DNA of 34,413 nucleotides from Acidobacteriota bacterium (GTDB taxonomy: Bacteria; Acidobacteriota; Polarisedimenticolia; JACPZX01). The stretch is from contig JACPZX010000055.1 of the NCBI GenBank assembly GCA_016195325.1, positions 1 through 34,413 on the forward strand, written 5' to 3'. The translations under genes and the position numbers were made by a program. The notes beneath the pieces are model-generated. The model ran no database searches, was not told the origin of the DNA, and saw only the letters and a program-made list of their open reading frames with translations. Positions 15,694 to 24,970 of this stretch are shown piece by piece; position 1 is the stretch's first letter, and each line of letters starts with the position of its first letter.

Positions 15694-18600
15694 ATGATGC
15701 GTTTCCCGACGATCGCGATCCTGATGGCTCTGGTTTCTGCGCCGGGAGTCCGCGCGCAGTCCGATGACCCGGCGCCTCCGGCCTATCAATCGCTCCGCGC
15801 CGCGTCGGCGGCGCCCCTGACCGGCAGCACGAGCGGCGGGGCGCTCCGGCAGATCGCCTTCGACGTGCCGGCCGTCGGCGCGACACCGGCCCAGCAGGCG
15901 GGGAACTTCCTCGCAGCGTACGGCGCCGCCTTCGGGAAGACCGGCCCCGACCAGCAGTGGATCATGCGGGACGTGCGCACGGAAGGGCCGGTCGACGTCG
16001 CCTCGTTCCGCGAAGCGTACCGCGGGCTGCCGATCTTCGGCGGCGAGATCCGCGTGATCGTCCAGCCCGACACCGTCTCGGGAGGCTCCGGCGCCCGGAT
16101 CGTCTCCGCCGGAGGGGCCGTCCTCCCCGACTTCGACACCGAGGGAGGGCTCGACATCTATCCCTCGACGACACCCGCCGCCTGCGTCGCGGCCGCCAGG
16201 ACGTTCCTGAGCGATCCTTCGGCCCCCTCGCTCGCCGATCCGAAATTGATGATCTTCGACGGCCGGATCTTCGGGAGATCGCCCGGGGCGCACCTGGTGT
16301 GGGCGGCCACGCTCAACGACACGGCACCCCACCAGGTGATGTGCGACGCGCACACAGGCCAGATCGTCTTCGACCGCGTCTACGCGGAGGAGTCGTTCGA
16401 CCTCCAGCTCCGGAGCATGAGCCAGTCCTTCCCGTTCAACCTGATCGATCTCGGCGACGAGAACGGCCTCAACGGAAACGGCCAGGTGCACGCCGAGGCG
16501 CCGACGGCCTGGTGGCACATCTGGGGGGTCTTCCAGTTCTTCAGCCTCAACTACGGATGGCAGGGGACCGGCGGGAACGACAACGGAACGGAGCTGATCC
16601 TCAACAGCAAGAGCACGACGAACGCCATGTGGAACGTCGTCCCGTTCAGCCAGAACATCCACGCGGCGACGGGTTGGACGAGCTTCGACGTCTTCGGCCA
16701 CGAGTTCAACCACGGCATCGTGTGGCACACGTCGGGGCTCGTCTACGAGAACATCTCGGGAGCGATCGACGAGAGCTTCGCCGACACGGCGGGGATTGAC
16801 ATGGATCCGGCCGACTGGCTCCTGGGGGAGGACCGTCTCGGTTTTCCCGGCCAGTACGTGCGGAATTTCCAGACCCCGTCCAAGAAGGGACAGCCCGAGA
16901 AGTTCTCCGCGAAGGGAGGGCTCAGCAACAGCCCCAATCAGGGCAACGACTACGGCGGCGTCCACTTCAACAGCGGCATCATGAACAAGGCCCACTACCT
17001 GATCGCGACCGGCGACGCGTTCAACGGCCGCCCGGGCTTCCTGACGAAGGCGATCGGCCGCCACAAGATGGGGAAGCTCGCCTGGTATTCGGAGAGGATT
17101 GTCCCGTCCTCCGCAAGTTTCTTCGACGTGCGGGCGTACGAGATCTTCCTCGCTCAGACGTTCGCGAACAATAACCTGCTCGGGTTCACGTCCCAGGACG
17201 TCTGCGCCGTCAAGGACGCGTGGGCCGCCGTCGAGATCGGCCCCGGCGATTTCAACTGCGACGGCGTGGACGACAACACGCAGGACCCCGACGGCGACTT
17301 CGTGCCGTCCCCAGGCGACAACTGCCCGAACACCTGGAACCCCAACCAGTACGACCAGGATCACGACGGGATCGGCGACGTCTGCGACAACGACTCGGAC
17401 AACGACGGGCGCCCCGACGGGAGCGACAACTGCCCGTTCGTGAAGAACTGGGATCAGGCGAACAACGACGGGGACGCGCAGGGGGACGCCTGCGATCCCG
17501 ACGACGACAACGACGGGATCCCCGACACCGTGGACAACTGCCACTTCGACTACAACCCGAGCCAGTACGACGGGAACAACAACGGGAAGGGGGACGCCTG
17601 CGATCCCGACACCGACGGGGACGGGATCTACGACGGCGGCGCGCCCGGCGACAACTGCCCCGCGACCTACAACCCCACGCAGGCGGACACCGACTTCGAT
17701 GGGATGGGGGACGCCTGCGACCTCTGTCCGCTCGTCGCAGACGGGGCCTTCAACCTGAGTACGAAGCCGCCGACGCCGTACGAGCCCGACAGCGACAACG
17801 ACGGGATCCCCGACGCCTGCGACACCGACGCCTTCGGCGTCGACTCCCTCTCGCTGAACGGATCGCCCTACAACCCGACGCAGTTGTTCCTCCCGAACGG
17901 CGGGACGATGTCGGGGCGGATCAACGGCTCACCCGGCACGCACTTCCGGATCCCGGTGCCGCTCTGCATCGCCGGAGCCGATCCCGATCCGAACGAGCTC
18001 GTCGAGATCACCTTCAACGCGCTCGGCGCGTCGGTGGACGTGACGCTCCTCGACGACGACGGGCTGGCGATGGGGATGATCCGGCCGGGCTCGGGGGAGA
18101 TCGCGCAGCGCGGCCTGCGGGTGACCCCCGACTGCTCGAGGGCCTACTTCCTCGAGTTCACGCTCGGTCCGGTCTTCAGCGGCTTCGACGCCTTCTCGGT
18201 CGGCTCGTCTCTGGTTCCGACGTCGAGCGCGAACCCGTGGATGACTCCGGGATCGGGCGACCCGCCCCCGCCGCCGATCCCCGACGCCGACGGCGACGGC
18301 ATCCCCGACCTGTCGGACACCTGCCCGACCACGTTCGATCCGAACGGGATCGACTCGGACGGCGACGGCGTGGGAGACGTCTGCGACAACTGCCCGGCGA
18401 TGGGCAACTCGCTCCAGACCGACTCGGACGGCGACGGCCACGGCGACGCGTGCGACTGCCTGCCGATGGATCGCACGGCCGCGGCGGTGCCTGACGCGGT
18501 CACCGTCCTCGACGTGACGGAGCCGGCGGCCGGAGGTCTCACGATCACGTTCCTGGACCAGTCCTTCTCCGCAGGATCGGGCACGCGGTACGACGTCTTC

Positions 18601-18828
18601 TCGGGATTGGCCGCCGCCCTCAAGCCTTCGGGAAGCTTCTCCGGAGGCTCGTGCGCCGCGAACGACCTGACGTCCGCGTCCTACACGTACACCGGCCCGA
18701 ATCCGCCGCCGAAGCAGGCGCTGTACTTCATGTTCCGCGGCCAGAACATCTGTCCCGGCGGCACCGGGACGTACGGGAGCCAGAGCCGCGACGCGACGTC
18801 GGGGCAGAGCCCGACGGCATGCCCGTGA
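15694..18828 (+). CDS. M4-type metalloprotease with thrombospondin type 3 repeats, secreted
   Basis: A 1044-residue protein. Signal peptide to about residue 21 (ILMALVSAPGVRA), then a propeptide (FTP/PepSY-like, about 25-240), then a thermolysin-like domain. H336-E-F-N-H340 and E360 in GAIDESFAD are spaced exactly as in thermolysin (H142, H146, E166), and the second-shell His is in GGVHFNSGIMNKAHYL. From about residue 515 there are repeats of the D-D-D-G-D-x-C-D-N-C-P kind (thrombospondin type 3, calcium binding) in two blocks (about 515-710 and 868-930). A C-terminal ~115-residue module with FMFRGQNICPGGTGTYGS and ending in CP resembles a tail found on many secreted proteins of Acidobacteriota-like genomes. 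It should be an extracellular protease whose stability depends on calcium. Confidence 0.93.
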   Translation: MMRFPTIAILMALVSAPGVRAQSDDPAPPAYQSLRAASAAPLTGSTSGGALRQIAFDVPAVGATPAQQAGNFLAAYGAAFGKTGPDQQWIMRDVRTEGPVDVASFREAYRGLPIFGGEIRVIVQPDTVSGGSGARIVSAGGAVLPDFDTEGGLDIYPSTTPAACVAAARTFLSDPSAPSLADPKLMIFDGRIFGRSPGAHLVWAATLNDTAPHQVMCDAHTGQIVFDRVYAEESFDLQLRSMSQSFPFNLIDLGDENGLNGNGQVHAEAPTAWWHIWGVFQFFSLNYGWQGTGGNDNGTELILNSKSTTNAMWNVVPFSQNIHAATGWTSFDVFGHEFNHGIVWHTSGLVYENISGAIDESFADTAGIDMDPADWLLGEDRLGFPGQYVRNFQTPSKKGQPEKFSAKGGLSNSPNQGNDYGGVHFNSGIMNKAHYLIATGDAFNGRPGFLTKAIGRHKMGKLAWYSERIVPSSASFFDVRAYEIFLAQTFANNNLLGFTSQDVCAVKDAWAAVEIGPGDFNCDGVDDNTQDPDGDFVPSPGDNCPNTWNPNQYDQDHDGIGDVCDNDSDNDGRPDGSDNCPFVKNWDQANNDGDAQGDACDPDDDNDGIPDTVDNCHFDYNPSQYDGNNNGKGDACDPDTDGDGIYDGGAPGDNCPATYNPTQADTDFDGMGDACDLCPLVADGAFNLSTKPPTPYEPDSDNDGIPDACDTDAFGVDSLSLNGSPYNPTQLFLPNGGTMSGRINGSPGTHFRIPVPLCIAGADPDPNELVEITFNALGASVDVTLLDDDGLAMGMIRPGSGEIAQRGLRVTPDCSRAYFLEFTLGPVFSGFDAFSVGSSLVPTSSANPWMTPGSGDPPPPPIPDADGDGIPDLSDTCPTTFDPNGIDSDGDGVGDVCDNCPAMGNSLQTDSDGDGHGDACDCLPMDRTAAAVPDAVTVLDVTEPAAGGLTITFLDQSFSAGSGTRYDVFSGLAAALKPSGSFSGGSCAANDLTSASYTYTGPNPPPKQALYFMFRGQNICPGGTGTYGSQSRDATSGQSPTACP

Positions 18829-18858
18829 GGTGAGGCCGCGCGGGGTGCGGCGGGGGGC

Positions 18859-20007
18859 TCACAGGAGCGACATCCAGGCCTCCCGCCGCTTCATCCGCCT
18901 CTCGCCGAACCAGCGACACGGGAAGTAGAGGAGGACGACGACGACGGCGGTGACGAGGTAGAGAAGGCCCAGCCCCCAAGTGTACCCGTCGGGAGGCGGG
19001 CCATTCCGCATCGGGTGGTTCTCGAAGAGCCACGGGACGACCTGCCCCGACCTGGCGAGCGAGACGGCGCAGGCTGCGAGATGGATCAGCGGGATGTGCA
19101 GGAGGTAGTAGAGGAGCGGCGTCCGACCGAAGACGATGAGGGCGCGCGAGACGCGATCGTCCGCGCGCTCGAGGGCCGGGACGATCGCGATGACGGGGCC
19201 CAGCGTCATCAGGAGGAAGAGGAGCGACGCCGGGTACTTCGTCGTGTTGAGGAACGAGAGAGCGCCCGAGCCGTCCCATGGCCTCGGGTCGCCGTAGAGG
19301 TTGAAGGCGCGGAGGAGGACGAACGCGCCGATCATCGACACTCCGAGCCCGAGGCAGATCCTTCGGCGGCGCTCCCGATCCATCGTCATCACCGCGCCGA
19401 AGGCGTACCCCGCCGCGATGACGCCGATCCAGGGAACGAGCGAGTAGAGGACGACGAGCTCCCCCTCCCCGACCGGGATCCCTCCCCCGAAATAGACGAG
19501 GCGCAGGATCCAGTCGAAGCCTCCCGCCGGCGGCCCATGCGCCGGCTGCGGGAGCCACGCCGACAGGAAGTTGTGCCCGGCGACGATCGCGATCCCGAAG
19601 GCGGCGAGGGCCGGGAGCGGGAGGAAGACGAGAGCCGCGAGCGCGATGAGGCTCCATCCGATCACCCAGATGACGCCGGCGAGCGCGTAGTGCGCGTAGT
19701 CGAAGTTGAAGGTCCACGCGAAGCGCAGGAAGGTCAGCTCCAGGAGGATGAGCCAGAGACCCCGCAGCAGCAGGTACCGCGACAGCGCCCCCCGCCCCGC
19801 GAGAGTCCGCCCGTGAAGGAAGGCGGAGGTCCCGGCGAGAAAGACGAACGCCGGCGCGCAGAAGTGCGTGATCCACCGCGTGAAGAAGACGCCGGGCGTC
19901 GGGCCGCCCGCGGGGACTCCGGAGAAGACGCGGACGTGATCGATCGCCATCAGGACCATGACGGCCCCGCGGACGACGTCGAGGGATGCGATGCGTCGCT
20001 CGCTCAT
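18859..20007 (-). CDS. DUF1624/acyltransferase-type membrane protein
   Basis: A 382-residue polytopic membrane protein. The opening RIASLDVVRGAVMVLMAIDHVRVF and HFCAPAFVFLAGTSAFLHGR are the first two membrane segments of the DUF1624/heparan-alpha-glucosaminide N-acetyltransferase-like family (the His in IDHVR and the Arg in VVRG are conserved there). About ten segments can be counted, and FGRTPLLYYLLHIPLIHL near residue 305 is the other family block. Members of this group are thought to acylate sugars across the membrane. GGAGG is present ahead of ATG 20007. It lies 34 bases after a small secreted protein gene on the same strand, and its 3' end faces the M4 protease gene. Confidence 0.88.
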   Translation of the reverse strand: MSERRIASLDVVRGAVMVLMAIDHVRVFSGVPAGGPTPGVFFTRWITHFCAPAFVFLAGTSAFLHGRTLAGRGALSRYLLLRGLWLILLELTFLRFAWTFNFDYAHYALAGVIWVIGWSLIALAALVFLPLPALAAFGIAIVAGHNFLSAWLPQPAHGPPAGGFDWILRLVYFGGGIPVGEGELVVLYSLVPWIGVIAAGYAFGAVMTMDRERRRRICLGLGVSMIGAFVLLRAFNLYGDPRPWDGSGALSFLNTTKYPASLLFLLMTLGPVIAIVPALERADDRVSRALIVFGRTPLLYYLLHIPLIHLAACAVSLARSGQVVPWLFENHPMRNGPPPDGYTWGLGLLYLVTAVVVVLLYFPCRWFGERRMKRREAWMSLL

Positions 20008-20041
20008 GCTTCGGACACCTCCTCGATCGGCACGTTATCCG

Positions 20042-20488
20042 TCACGCGCCGCGCCGGCTTCCGGAATCGTGCGCGGTTCTCTCCGCTTGGACGTTCCGAA
20101 TCCGCTTGCGCGAGGGAATCTCGACGAGGGTCCCCGTCATCTTCCCCGCGCTCACCGTGAAGCTCCAGAGCGCGTGGGCGCGCGGCGTCCTCAGCTCGTA
20201 CGTCCACGCGCCGTCCGCCGCGGCGTACGTCAGCTCGAGATCCCCCATCGTTCCGCGCGCACCGTTCACGATCTTGTCGGCCTGCATGAGCACCGAGCCC
20301 GCCTTGTCCGGGAGATCGCGGACCTCGTAGACGACCACCTCGTCGGTGCAGCTCGGGAAGTCGGGGCTCTTCACGCAGACCGAGGTTCCGCTCCACGTGC
20401 CGAGAATCTCCGCCTTCGGCGCCGCGGCGCCCCCCGCCGTGACGAGGGCTGCGGCGAGGGCGAGATGGAGCGCCGTTCGTGCCGTCAT
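20042..20488 (-). CDS. Small secreted protein of unknown function
   Basis: A 148-residue protein with a signal peptide (LHLALAAALVTAGGAAA). The mature part begins EILGTWSGTSVCVK and has TYAAADGAWTYELRTP and FSVSAGKMTGTL-like strands; two Cys in the N-terminal part could form a disulfide. The GTWSGTS start followed by an SxGKMTGTLV stretch suggests a small beta-barrel such as the lipocalin-like/DUF domains that recognise hydrophobic molecules, but I cannot name a family. GGAGG sits seven bases before ATG. Divergent from the AraC regulator with 56 bases between the starts, so they may share control. Confidence 0.75.
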   Translation of the reverse strand: MTARTALHLALAAALVTAGGAAAPKAEILGTWSGTSVCVKSPDFPSCTDEVVVYEVRDLPDKAGSVLMQADKIVNGARGTMGDLELTYAAADGAWTYELRTPRAHALWSFTVSAGKMTGTLVEIPSRKRIRNVQAERTAHDSGSRRGA

Positions 20489-20544
20489 GGCTGTCCCTCC
20501 GCAACATCGACGCCCCGCCGGCGTATGGGGGGCCGGGAGGCCCC

Positions 20545-21399
20545 ATGATCCGAGCCGAAGACGTTCCGCGCGTCAACCAGGATCTGATGGAGAGCTGGCA
20601 GATCGCAGTCCGTGGCCGGCACGCCGAAGAGGGGCTCGAGATCTGGGACCTGGATCTCCCCGGCGAGCTCCGGGCTCCGGCTCACGAGCATCTCCGGTCC
20701 TTCTTCTGCATCCTGCTCGACGGCTGGATGGAGAACGATTACGGGCGGCGGCGCATTCCCTTCCATCCGTTCCTGACCGTCTTCCACCCCGCGGGCACCG
20801 TCCACACGACCGTCGGGGCGCGCCGCGGCGGGCGCGTGCTGACGCTGGAGGTCTCGCGCGAGTGGGAGAGGCGCGTCGAGGGGCTCGTCACCCTGCCCGA
20901 GACGCCGGTCGCGATTCCCTTCGACGACGGGGCGTGGCTCGCGCGCCGCCTCCTGCGCGAGATGGCCGCGCCGGAGGCCTGCTCGACGCTCGTCTTCGAG
21001 GGGATCACCCTCGAGCTGCTGGCGTCGGCCGGGCGCGCCGCCCGCGCCGAGCGCACAGCGCCCGTCTGGCTCACGCGCGCGATCGACCATGCGCACGACC
21101 GCTTCGCGGGGGGACTGACGCTTCACGAAGTGGCCCTGGACCTCGGCGTCCATCCCGCGCGGCTCTCGTCGGAGTTCCGGCGCTACACCGGCCGCACCTT
21201 CGGCGACTACGTCCGGGAGCTGCGCGTCGGGTTCGTGAAGGGACGCCTCGCCAACGGCGACTCGCCCCTCGCGGACATCGCGCTTCAGGCGGGGTTCGCC
21301 GATCAGGCGCACTGCACGCGCGTCTTCAAGGCCGCGACCGGATGGACGCCGGGGAGATACCGCGTCGCGCTGCGCCGCGAGACGCGCTCAGGCGCCTAG
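20545..21399 (+). CDS. AraC-family transcriptional regulator
   Basis: A 284-residue protein. An N-terminal cupin-like sensor region (about 25-125, with AHEHLRSFFCILLDGW and FHPAGTVHTT) is followed by two helix-turn-helix modules at the C-terminus: LTLHEVALDLGVHPARLSSEFRR, then LADIALQAGFADQAHCTRVFKAATGWTPGRYR, the AraC signature. ATG 20545 is preceded by GGGAGG; the longer frame from 20479 would overlap the divergent gene. The neighbour on the opposite side is a small secreted protein gene, which is a plausible target along with the downstream membrane acyltransferase. The ligand is unknown. Its 3' end overlaps the convergent propeller gene by 12 bases. Confidence 0.9.
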   Translation: MIRAEDVPRVNQDLMESWQIAVRGRHAEEGLEIWDLDLPGELRAPAHEHLRSFFCILLDGWMENDYGRRRIPFHPFLTVFHPAGTVHTTVGARRGGRVLTLEVSREWERRVEGLVTLPETPVAIPFDDGAWLARRLLREMAAPEACSTLVFEGITLELLASAGRAARAERTAPVWLTRAIDHAHDRFAGGLTLHEVALDLGVHPARLSSEFRRYTGRTFGDYVRELRVGFVKGRLANGDSPLADIALQAGFADQAHCTRVFKAATGWTPGRYRVALRRETRSGA

Positions 21400-22509
21400 G
21401 CGAACGAGGAGGATCCGCTCGAGCGGGCCGTAGCTCTGCGAGTGGCCGAGGACGACGAGCCCGCCCCCCGGGGCCGCGATGACCGATCGGCCGAGCTCGT
21501 TGCCCCGACCCCCGAACCGCCGCGACCAGGACTCCTCACCCCCTTCCGCGGTGACCCGGACCACGATGTCCCAGTCCCCCGCGGCGGACTGCGAGTAGCC
21601 GGCGATCGCGGCGCCCCCTCCCGGGAGGAGAGCGAGGTGGACCGCCCGATCGTCTGTGGCGCCTCCGTACGTGCGCGCCCAGACGATCTCTCCGGCGGCG
21701 GAGAGCTCGAGGAGGAAGACGTCGGTCCCGCGTCCGTCACCCGCGGCGGTGTAGCCGGTGACGAGAAAACCGCCGTCGTCCTTGCGGTGCACGTCGTGCG
21801 CGACGTCGTACCCCGCGCCCCCCCACGCGCGCGACCAGATCAATTCTCCCGTGGCGTCGTAGCGGGCGATCCGCGCGTCGTAGCCCGGCCCCTCCCTCGG
21901 GCCGCTGCCGCTCATGCCGGCGAGGACGTAGCCGCCGTCATCGAGCGCCTGCACCGAGAAGTCCCTCTCCGACGGCGCGCTCCCGGTGGTCAGGCGGCTT
22001 ATCTCCTTGCCGTCGAGGTCGGTCCGGATCACCAGCCCCTTCGACGTCCCGTCGGCATCGGCGGCCTCGCCGGCGGCGAGGAGGCCCTTGCCCGTGACCT
22101 GGAGCGACCAGAGCCGCTCCTTCCGGGGCCCCGGGTACGCCGTCTGCCAGATCACCTTCCCGGCGGCGTCGAAGCGGACGAGCATCGCGTCGAGATCTCC
22201 CGAAGTCGATTTCGTCCAACCGGCTCCGGCGAAGGTGCCGTCCCCGAGGGGCTGAATCGACCAGACCGCGCCGTCGCCTCCTCCGGGGAGGGAGGCGCGC
22301 CAGATCTCGTCCCCGCTGGCGCTCACCCGCAGCAGGAGCCCGGCGTCGTCGCCGCCGACGCTCGTGTAGCCTGCGATCAGGAGGTCATCGCCGACGGGGA
22401 GGATCGATACGCCGTCATCAGCCTGGCTCCCCGCGAGCGGACGGACGAGCGCCACGCGGAGATCGGGGACCGCCGCCGCGAGCGCGAGCGAGAGCAGCAG
22501 CGCCGTCAC
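21388..22509 (-). CDS. Secreted beta-propeller protein
   Basis: A 373-residue protein with signal peptide (ALLLSLALAAAVPDL). Seven or so repeats follow with the pattern DDGGYVLAG, then DARIARYDATGELIWSRAWGG, which is the delta-60/PQQ-like propeller style common in secreted proteins of unknown function. Start GTG 22509 overlaps the stop of the M3 peptidase gene as GTGA, so the two are translated from one transcript. A longer frame runs far upstream but is only antisense of the peptidase. The 3' end overlaps the AraC gene by 12 bases, tail to tail. A binding or scaffold role is inferred only from the fold. Confidence 0.85.
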   Translation of the reverse strand: MTALLLSLALAAAVPDLRVALVRPLAGSQADDGVSILPVGDDLLIAGYTSVGGDDAGLLLRVSASGDEIWRASLPGGGDGAVWSIQPLGDGTFAGAGWTKSTSGDLDAMLVRFDAAGKVIWQTAYPGPRKERLWSLQVTGKGLLAAGEAADADGTSKGLVIRTDLDGKEISRLTTGSAPSERDFSVQALDDGGYVLAGMSGSGPREGPGYDARIARYDATGELIWSRAWGGAGYDVAHDVHRKDDGGFLVTGYTAAGDGRGTDVFLLELSAAGEIVWARTYGGATDDRAVHLALLPGGGAAIAGYSQSAAGDWDIVVRVTAEGGEESWSRRFGGRGNELGRSVIAAPGGGLVVLGHSQSYGPLERILLVRLGA

Positions 22510-24653
22510 GATCCCGAAGCCGACTTCGCCGGGACGGGGAACCCCCGGAGGCGCATCAACGCGTCGATCCCCGCGTCCTTCCCGCGGAAGGCGCGGTACC
22601 CCTCGGCCGGATCGACCGTGTTCCCCACCGAGAGGACGTGCTCGACGAGGCTCCTCGCCACGACGGGGTCCCACGGCCCCCCCTTCTCGAGGAAGGCCTC
22701 GAAGGCGTCGGCCGAGATGGTGTCCGACCAGATGTAGCTGTAGTACCCCGCCGCGTACTCCTCGCTGCTGAAGGCGTGCGAGAACTGCGGCGTGCGGTGT
22801 CGCATGACGATCTCCTTCGGCATCCCGAGCGCGGCGAGCGTCTCGCGCTCGAAGGCGTCGGGGTCGATGTCGCGGTCGGGGGTCGCGGCGAGGTGGAGCT
22901 TCATGTCCACGAGCGCGCTCGCGAGGTACTCGACCGTGGCGAACCCCTGGTTGAACTTCGACGCGTTCTTCACCTTGTCGACGAGGGCCTTCGGGATCGG
23001 CTGGCCGGTGCGGTAGTGCAGGGCGAACCGGTCGAGGATCTCCGGGGTCGGGAGCCAGTTCTCGTTCAGCTCCGAGGGGACTTCGCCGTAGTCGCTCGGC
23101 ACCGACGTTCCCGACAGGGACGGGTAGTTGACGGACGAAAGCAGGCCGTGAAGCGCGTGGCCGAACTCGTGGAAGAGGGCGGAGGCGTCCTCCCAGCTGA
23201 TGAGGAGCGGCTCGCCGGCCTTCCCCTTCACGAAGTTCGTGTTGTTCGAGACGATGGTCTTGATGTCGCCGTCGAACTTCTCCTGGTTCCGGTAGGCGTT
23301 CATCCACGCCCCCGAGTTCTTGCCGGGACGCGCGTAGGGGTCGAAGTACCAGAGGCCGACGTGCTTCCCGTCCGCGCCGAGGACCTCCCAGACGCGGACG
23401 TCGGGAAGGACGGGGACGCTCGAGACCGGGGTGAACTTCAGGCCGTAGAGGCGGCCGGCCGCCCAGAAGACCGCCTCTCGCATCTTCTCGAGCTGGAGGT
23501 ACGGGGTGAGCTCGTTCTGATCGAGATCGTACTTCGCCTTCCGCACCTTCTCGGCGTAGTAGCGGTAGTCCCACGGCTCGATCGCGATCTTCGCGCCTTC
23601 CCTGTCGGCGATCGCCTGCATGTCGGCGACCTCCTCGCGGACCCGGGCGACGGCGGGCTTCCACACCGCCTCCATCAGCTCCATCGCGCGCTCGGGCGTC
23701 TTCGCCATCGTATTCTCGAGGCGCCAGCTCGCGTACGTCGCGTACCCCAGGAGACGCGATCTCTCGGCGCGGAGCTTCAGGATCTCGGTGATGATCTTCT
23801 TGTTGTCGGTGGCGTCGCCGTGATCGCCGCGGCTGTAGTAGGTGCGCCAGACCTTCTCGCGCAGATCGCGCCGCGCGGAGTAGGTGAGGAAGGGCTCCAT
23901 GCTCGAGCGCGTGTTCGTGATCGCCCACTGCCCCCTCTTCCCCTTCGCCTCGGCGTCCGCGGCGGCGGCCGCGCGGATCGGGTCGGGAAGCCCCGCGAGG
24001 TCCGACTCCTTCTCGAGGAAGAGGACGTAGCTCGCCTCGTCGGCGAGGAGGTTCTGGCCGAAGCTCGTGGAAAGGGTCGCGAGGCGCTGGTTGATCGCGC
24101 TGAGGCGCTCCTTCGCGGGGGGCGCGAGGTTCGCGCCCGCGCGCACGAAGGTGGTGTAGTCCAGCCAGGCGAGCCGCTTCTGCTCCGGCGTGAGGCCCGC
24201 CGCCTCGCGCGCGTCGTAGACGGCCTTGATGCGCGCGAAGAGCTTCGCGTTCTGCGTGATGAGGTCGCCGAACTCCGCGAGCCTCGGCGCCATGTCGCGC
24301 TCGACGGCCTGGAAATCGTCCGTCGACATCGTCGAGCTGTAGATGTTGAAAAGGGTGTTGACGCGCGTGAAGGTCCGCCCCGCTCGCTCGAAGGCGGCGA
24401 TCGTGTTCTCGAAATCGGGCGTCGCCGGGTTCGCCGCGATCGCGTCGATCTCCTTCAGGTTCTCGGCCATCGAGGCCTCCAGGGCCGGCTTGAACTGGGA
24501 GACCTGGATCCGGTCGAAAGGAGGAACTCCCCCGTACGGCCCCGTCCAGGGCGCCAGCAGGGGATTGCCGGCGGCGGCGGAGGAGGGGGAGATCATCGCG
24601 AGGGCGACAAGAACGAGGGCGGCGGCGAGGCGCAACGCACTGCATCTATCCAT
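22506..24653 (-). CDS. M3 family oligopeptidase (Dcp-like), exported
   Basis: A 715-residue zinc metallopeptidase of family M3A. The zinc motif H495-E-F-G-H499 lies in ALFHEFGHALHGLLS, and the third ligand region follows in TDVPSDYGEVPSELNENWL-like sequence (SGTSVPSDYGEVPSELNENW). A signal peptide (LAAALVLVALAMISPSSA) precedes the first helix, so the enzyme is in the periplasm or bound to the outer membrane. Family members trim small peptides. ATG 24653 is followed at once by the signal peptide; a start at 24698 would add a Pro-rich leader. It leads a two-gene unit with the propeller protein. Length is normal for the family. Confidence 0.93.
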   Translation of the reverse strand: MDRCSALRLAAALVLVALAMISPSSAAAGNPLLAPWTGPYGGVPPFDRIQVSQFKPALEASMAENLKEIDAIAANPATPDFENTIAAFERAGRTFTRVNTLFNIYSSTMSTDDFQAVERDMAPRLAEFGDLITQNAKLFARIKAVYDAREAAGLTPEQKRLAWLDYTTFVRAGANLAPPAKERLSAINQRLATLSTSFGQNLLADEASYVLFLEKESDLAGLPDPIRAAAAADAEAKGKRGQWAITNTRSSMEPFLTYSARRDLREKVWRTYYSRGDHGDATDNKKIITEILKLRAERSRLLGYATYASWRLENTMAKTPERAMELMEAVWKPAVARVREEVADMQAIADREGAKIAIEPWDYRYYAEKVRKAKYDLDQNELTPYLQLEKMREAVFWAAGRLYGLKFTPVSSVPVLPDVRVWEVLGADGKHVGLWYFDPYARPGKNSGAWMNAYRNQEKFDGDIKTIVSNNTNFVKGKAGEPLLISWEDASALFHEFGHALHGLLSSVNYPSLSGTSVPSDYGEVPSELNENWLPTPEILDRFALHYRTGQPIPKALVDKVKNASKFNQGFATVEYLASALVDMKLHLAATPDRDIDPDAFERETLAALGMPKEIVMRHRTPQFSHAFSSEEYAAGYYSYIWSDTISADAFEAFLEKGGPWDPVVARSLVEHVLSVGNTVDPAEGYRAFRGKDAGIDALMRLRGFPVPAKSASGS

Positions 24654-24970
24654 CGGGAGGGCGCTCCTTGAAAGGGACGGCGGGCCGAGCGGAGGCATTC
24701 TACCGCGAGCCGTTCCGGCTGCCTTGAACGGATCGCGCGGGTCTTGGATGCGCCGCGGACCCCGGACAAACCCGTCAAGACCCTCTCCTTTCGTTCAGGA
24801 CCATTCTCGCGTCGCATCGTAGAGTGCCGGGAATCCTCTCACATCCGGAGACTCCCGAATGATCATGAGGACAAGTGCGTCGTCTGGTGACCGCCGCATT
24901 CAAGCGATCCGGCGTGACGCGGCGTCCAAGCGGGCGGCGGCGTGTGCGTCCGCGGGACGAGGTGCGGGTG
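24654..24970. other. Divergent intergenic region, no gene seen
   Basis: This 317-base gap separates the outward-facing M3 peptidase and esterase genes. The long plus-strand frame from 24859 across its right part is only an out-of-frame reading of the esterase. A TTGACG on the minus strand near 24771-24776 has no good partner 17 bases on. I see no stable RNA or repeat. Confidence 0.5.

Noticed and set aside
14737-17544. 935-codon minus-strand frame
   Set aside because: It is the antisense of the M4 protease plus an out-of-frame reading of the SUMF1 gene, rich in Arg/Val with no domain.
17230-18460. DNA-level tandem repeat in the M4 protease gene
   Set aside because: The similarity comes from the Asp/Gly/Cys protein pattern of thrombospondin repeats. 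The DNA units differ in length and sequence and are not a simple tandem array.
22638-24671. 677-codon plus-strand frame opposite the M3 peptidase
   Set aside because: Antisense frame in high-GC DNA. The zinc motif and signal peptide identify the minus-strand gene.
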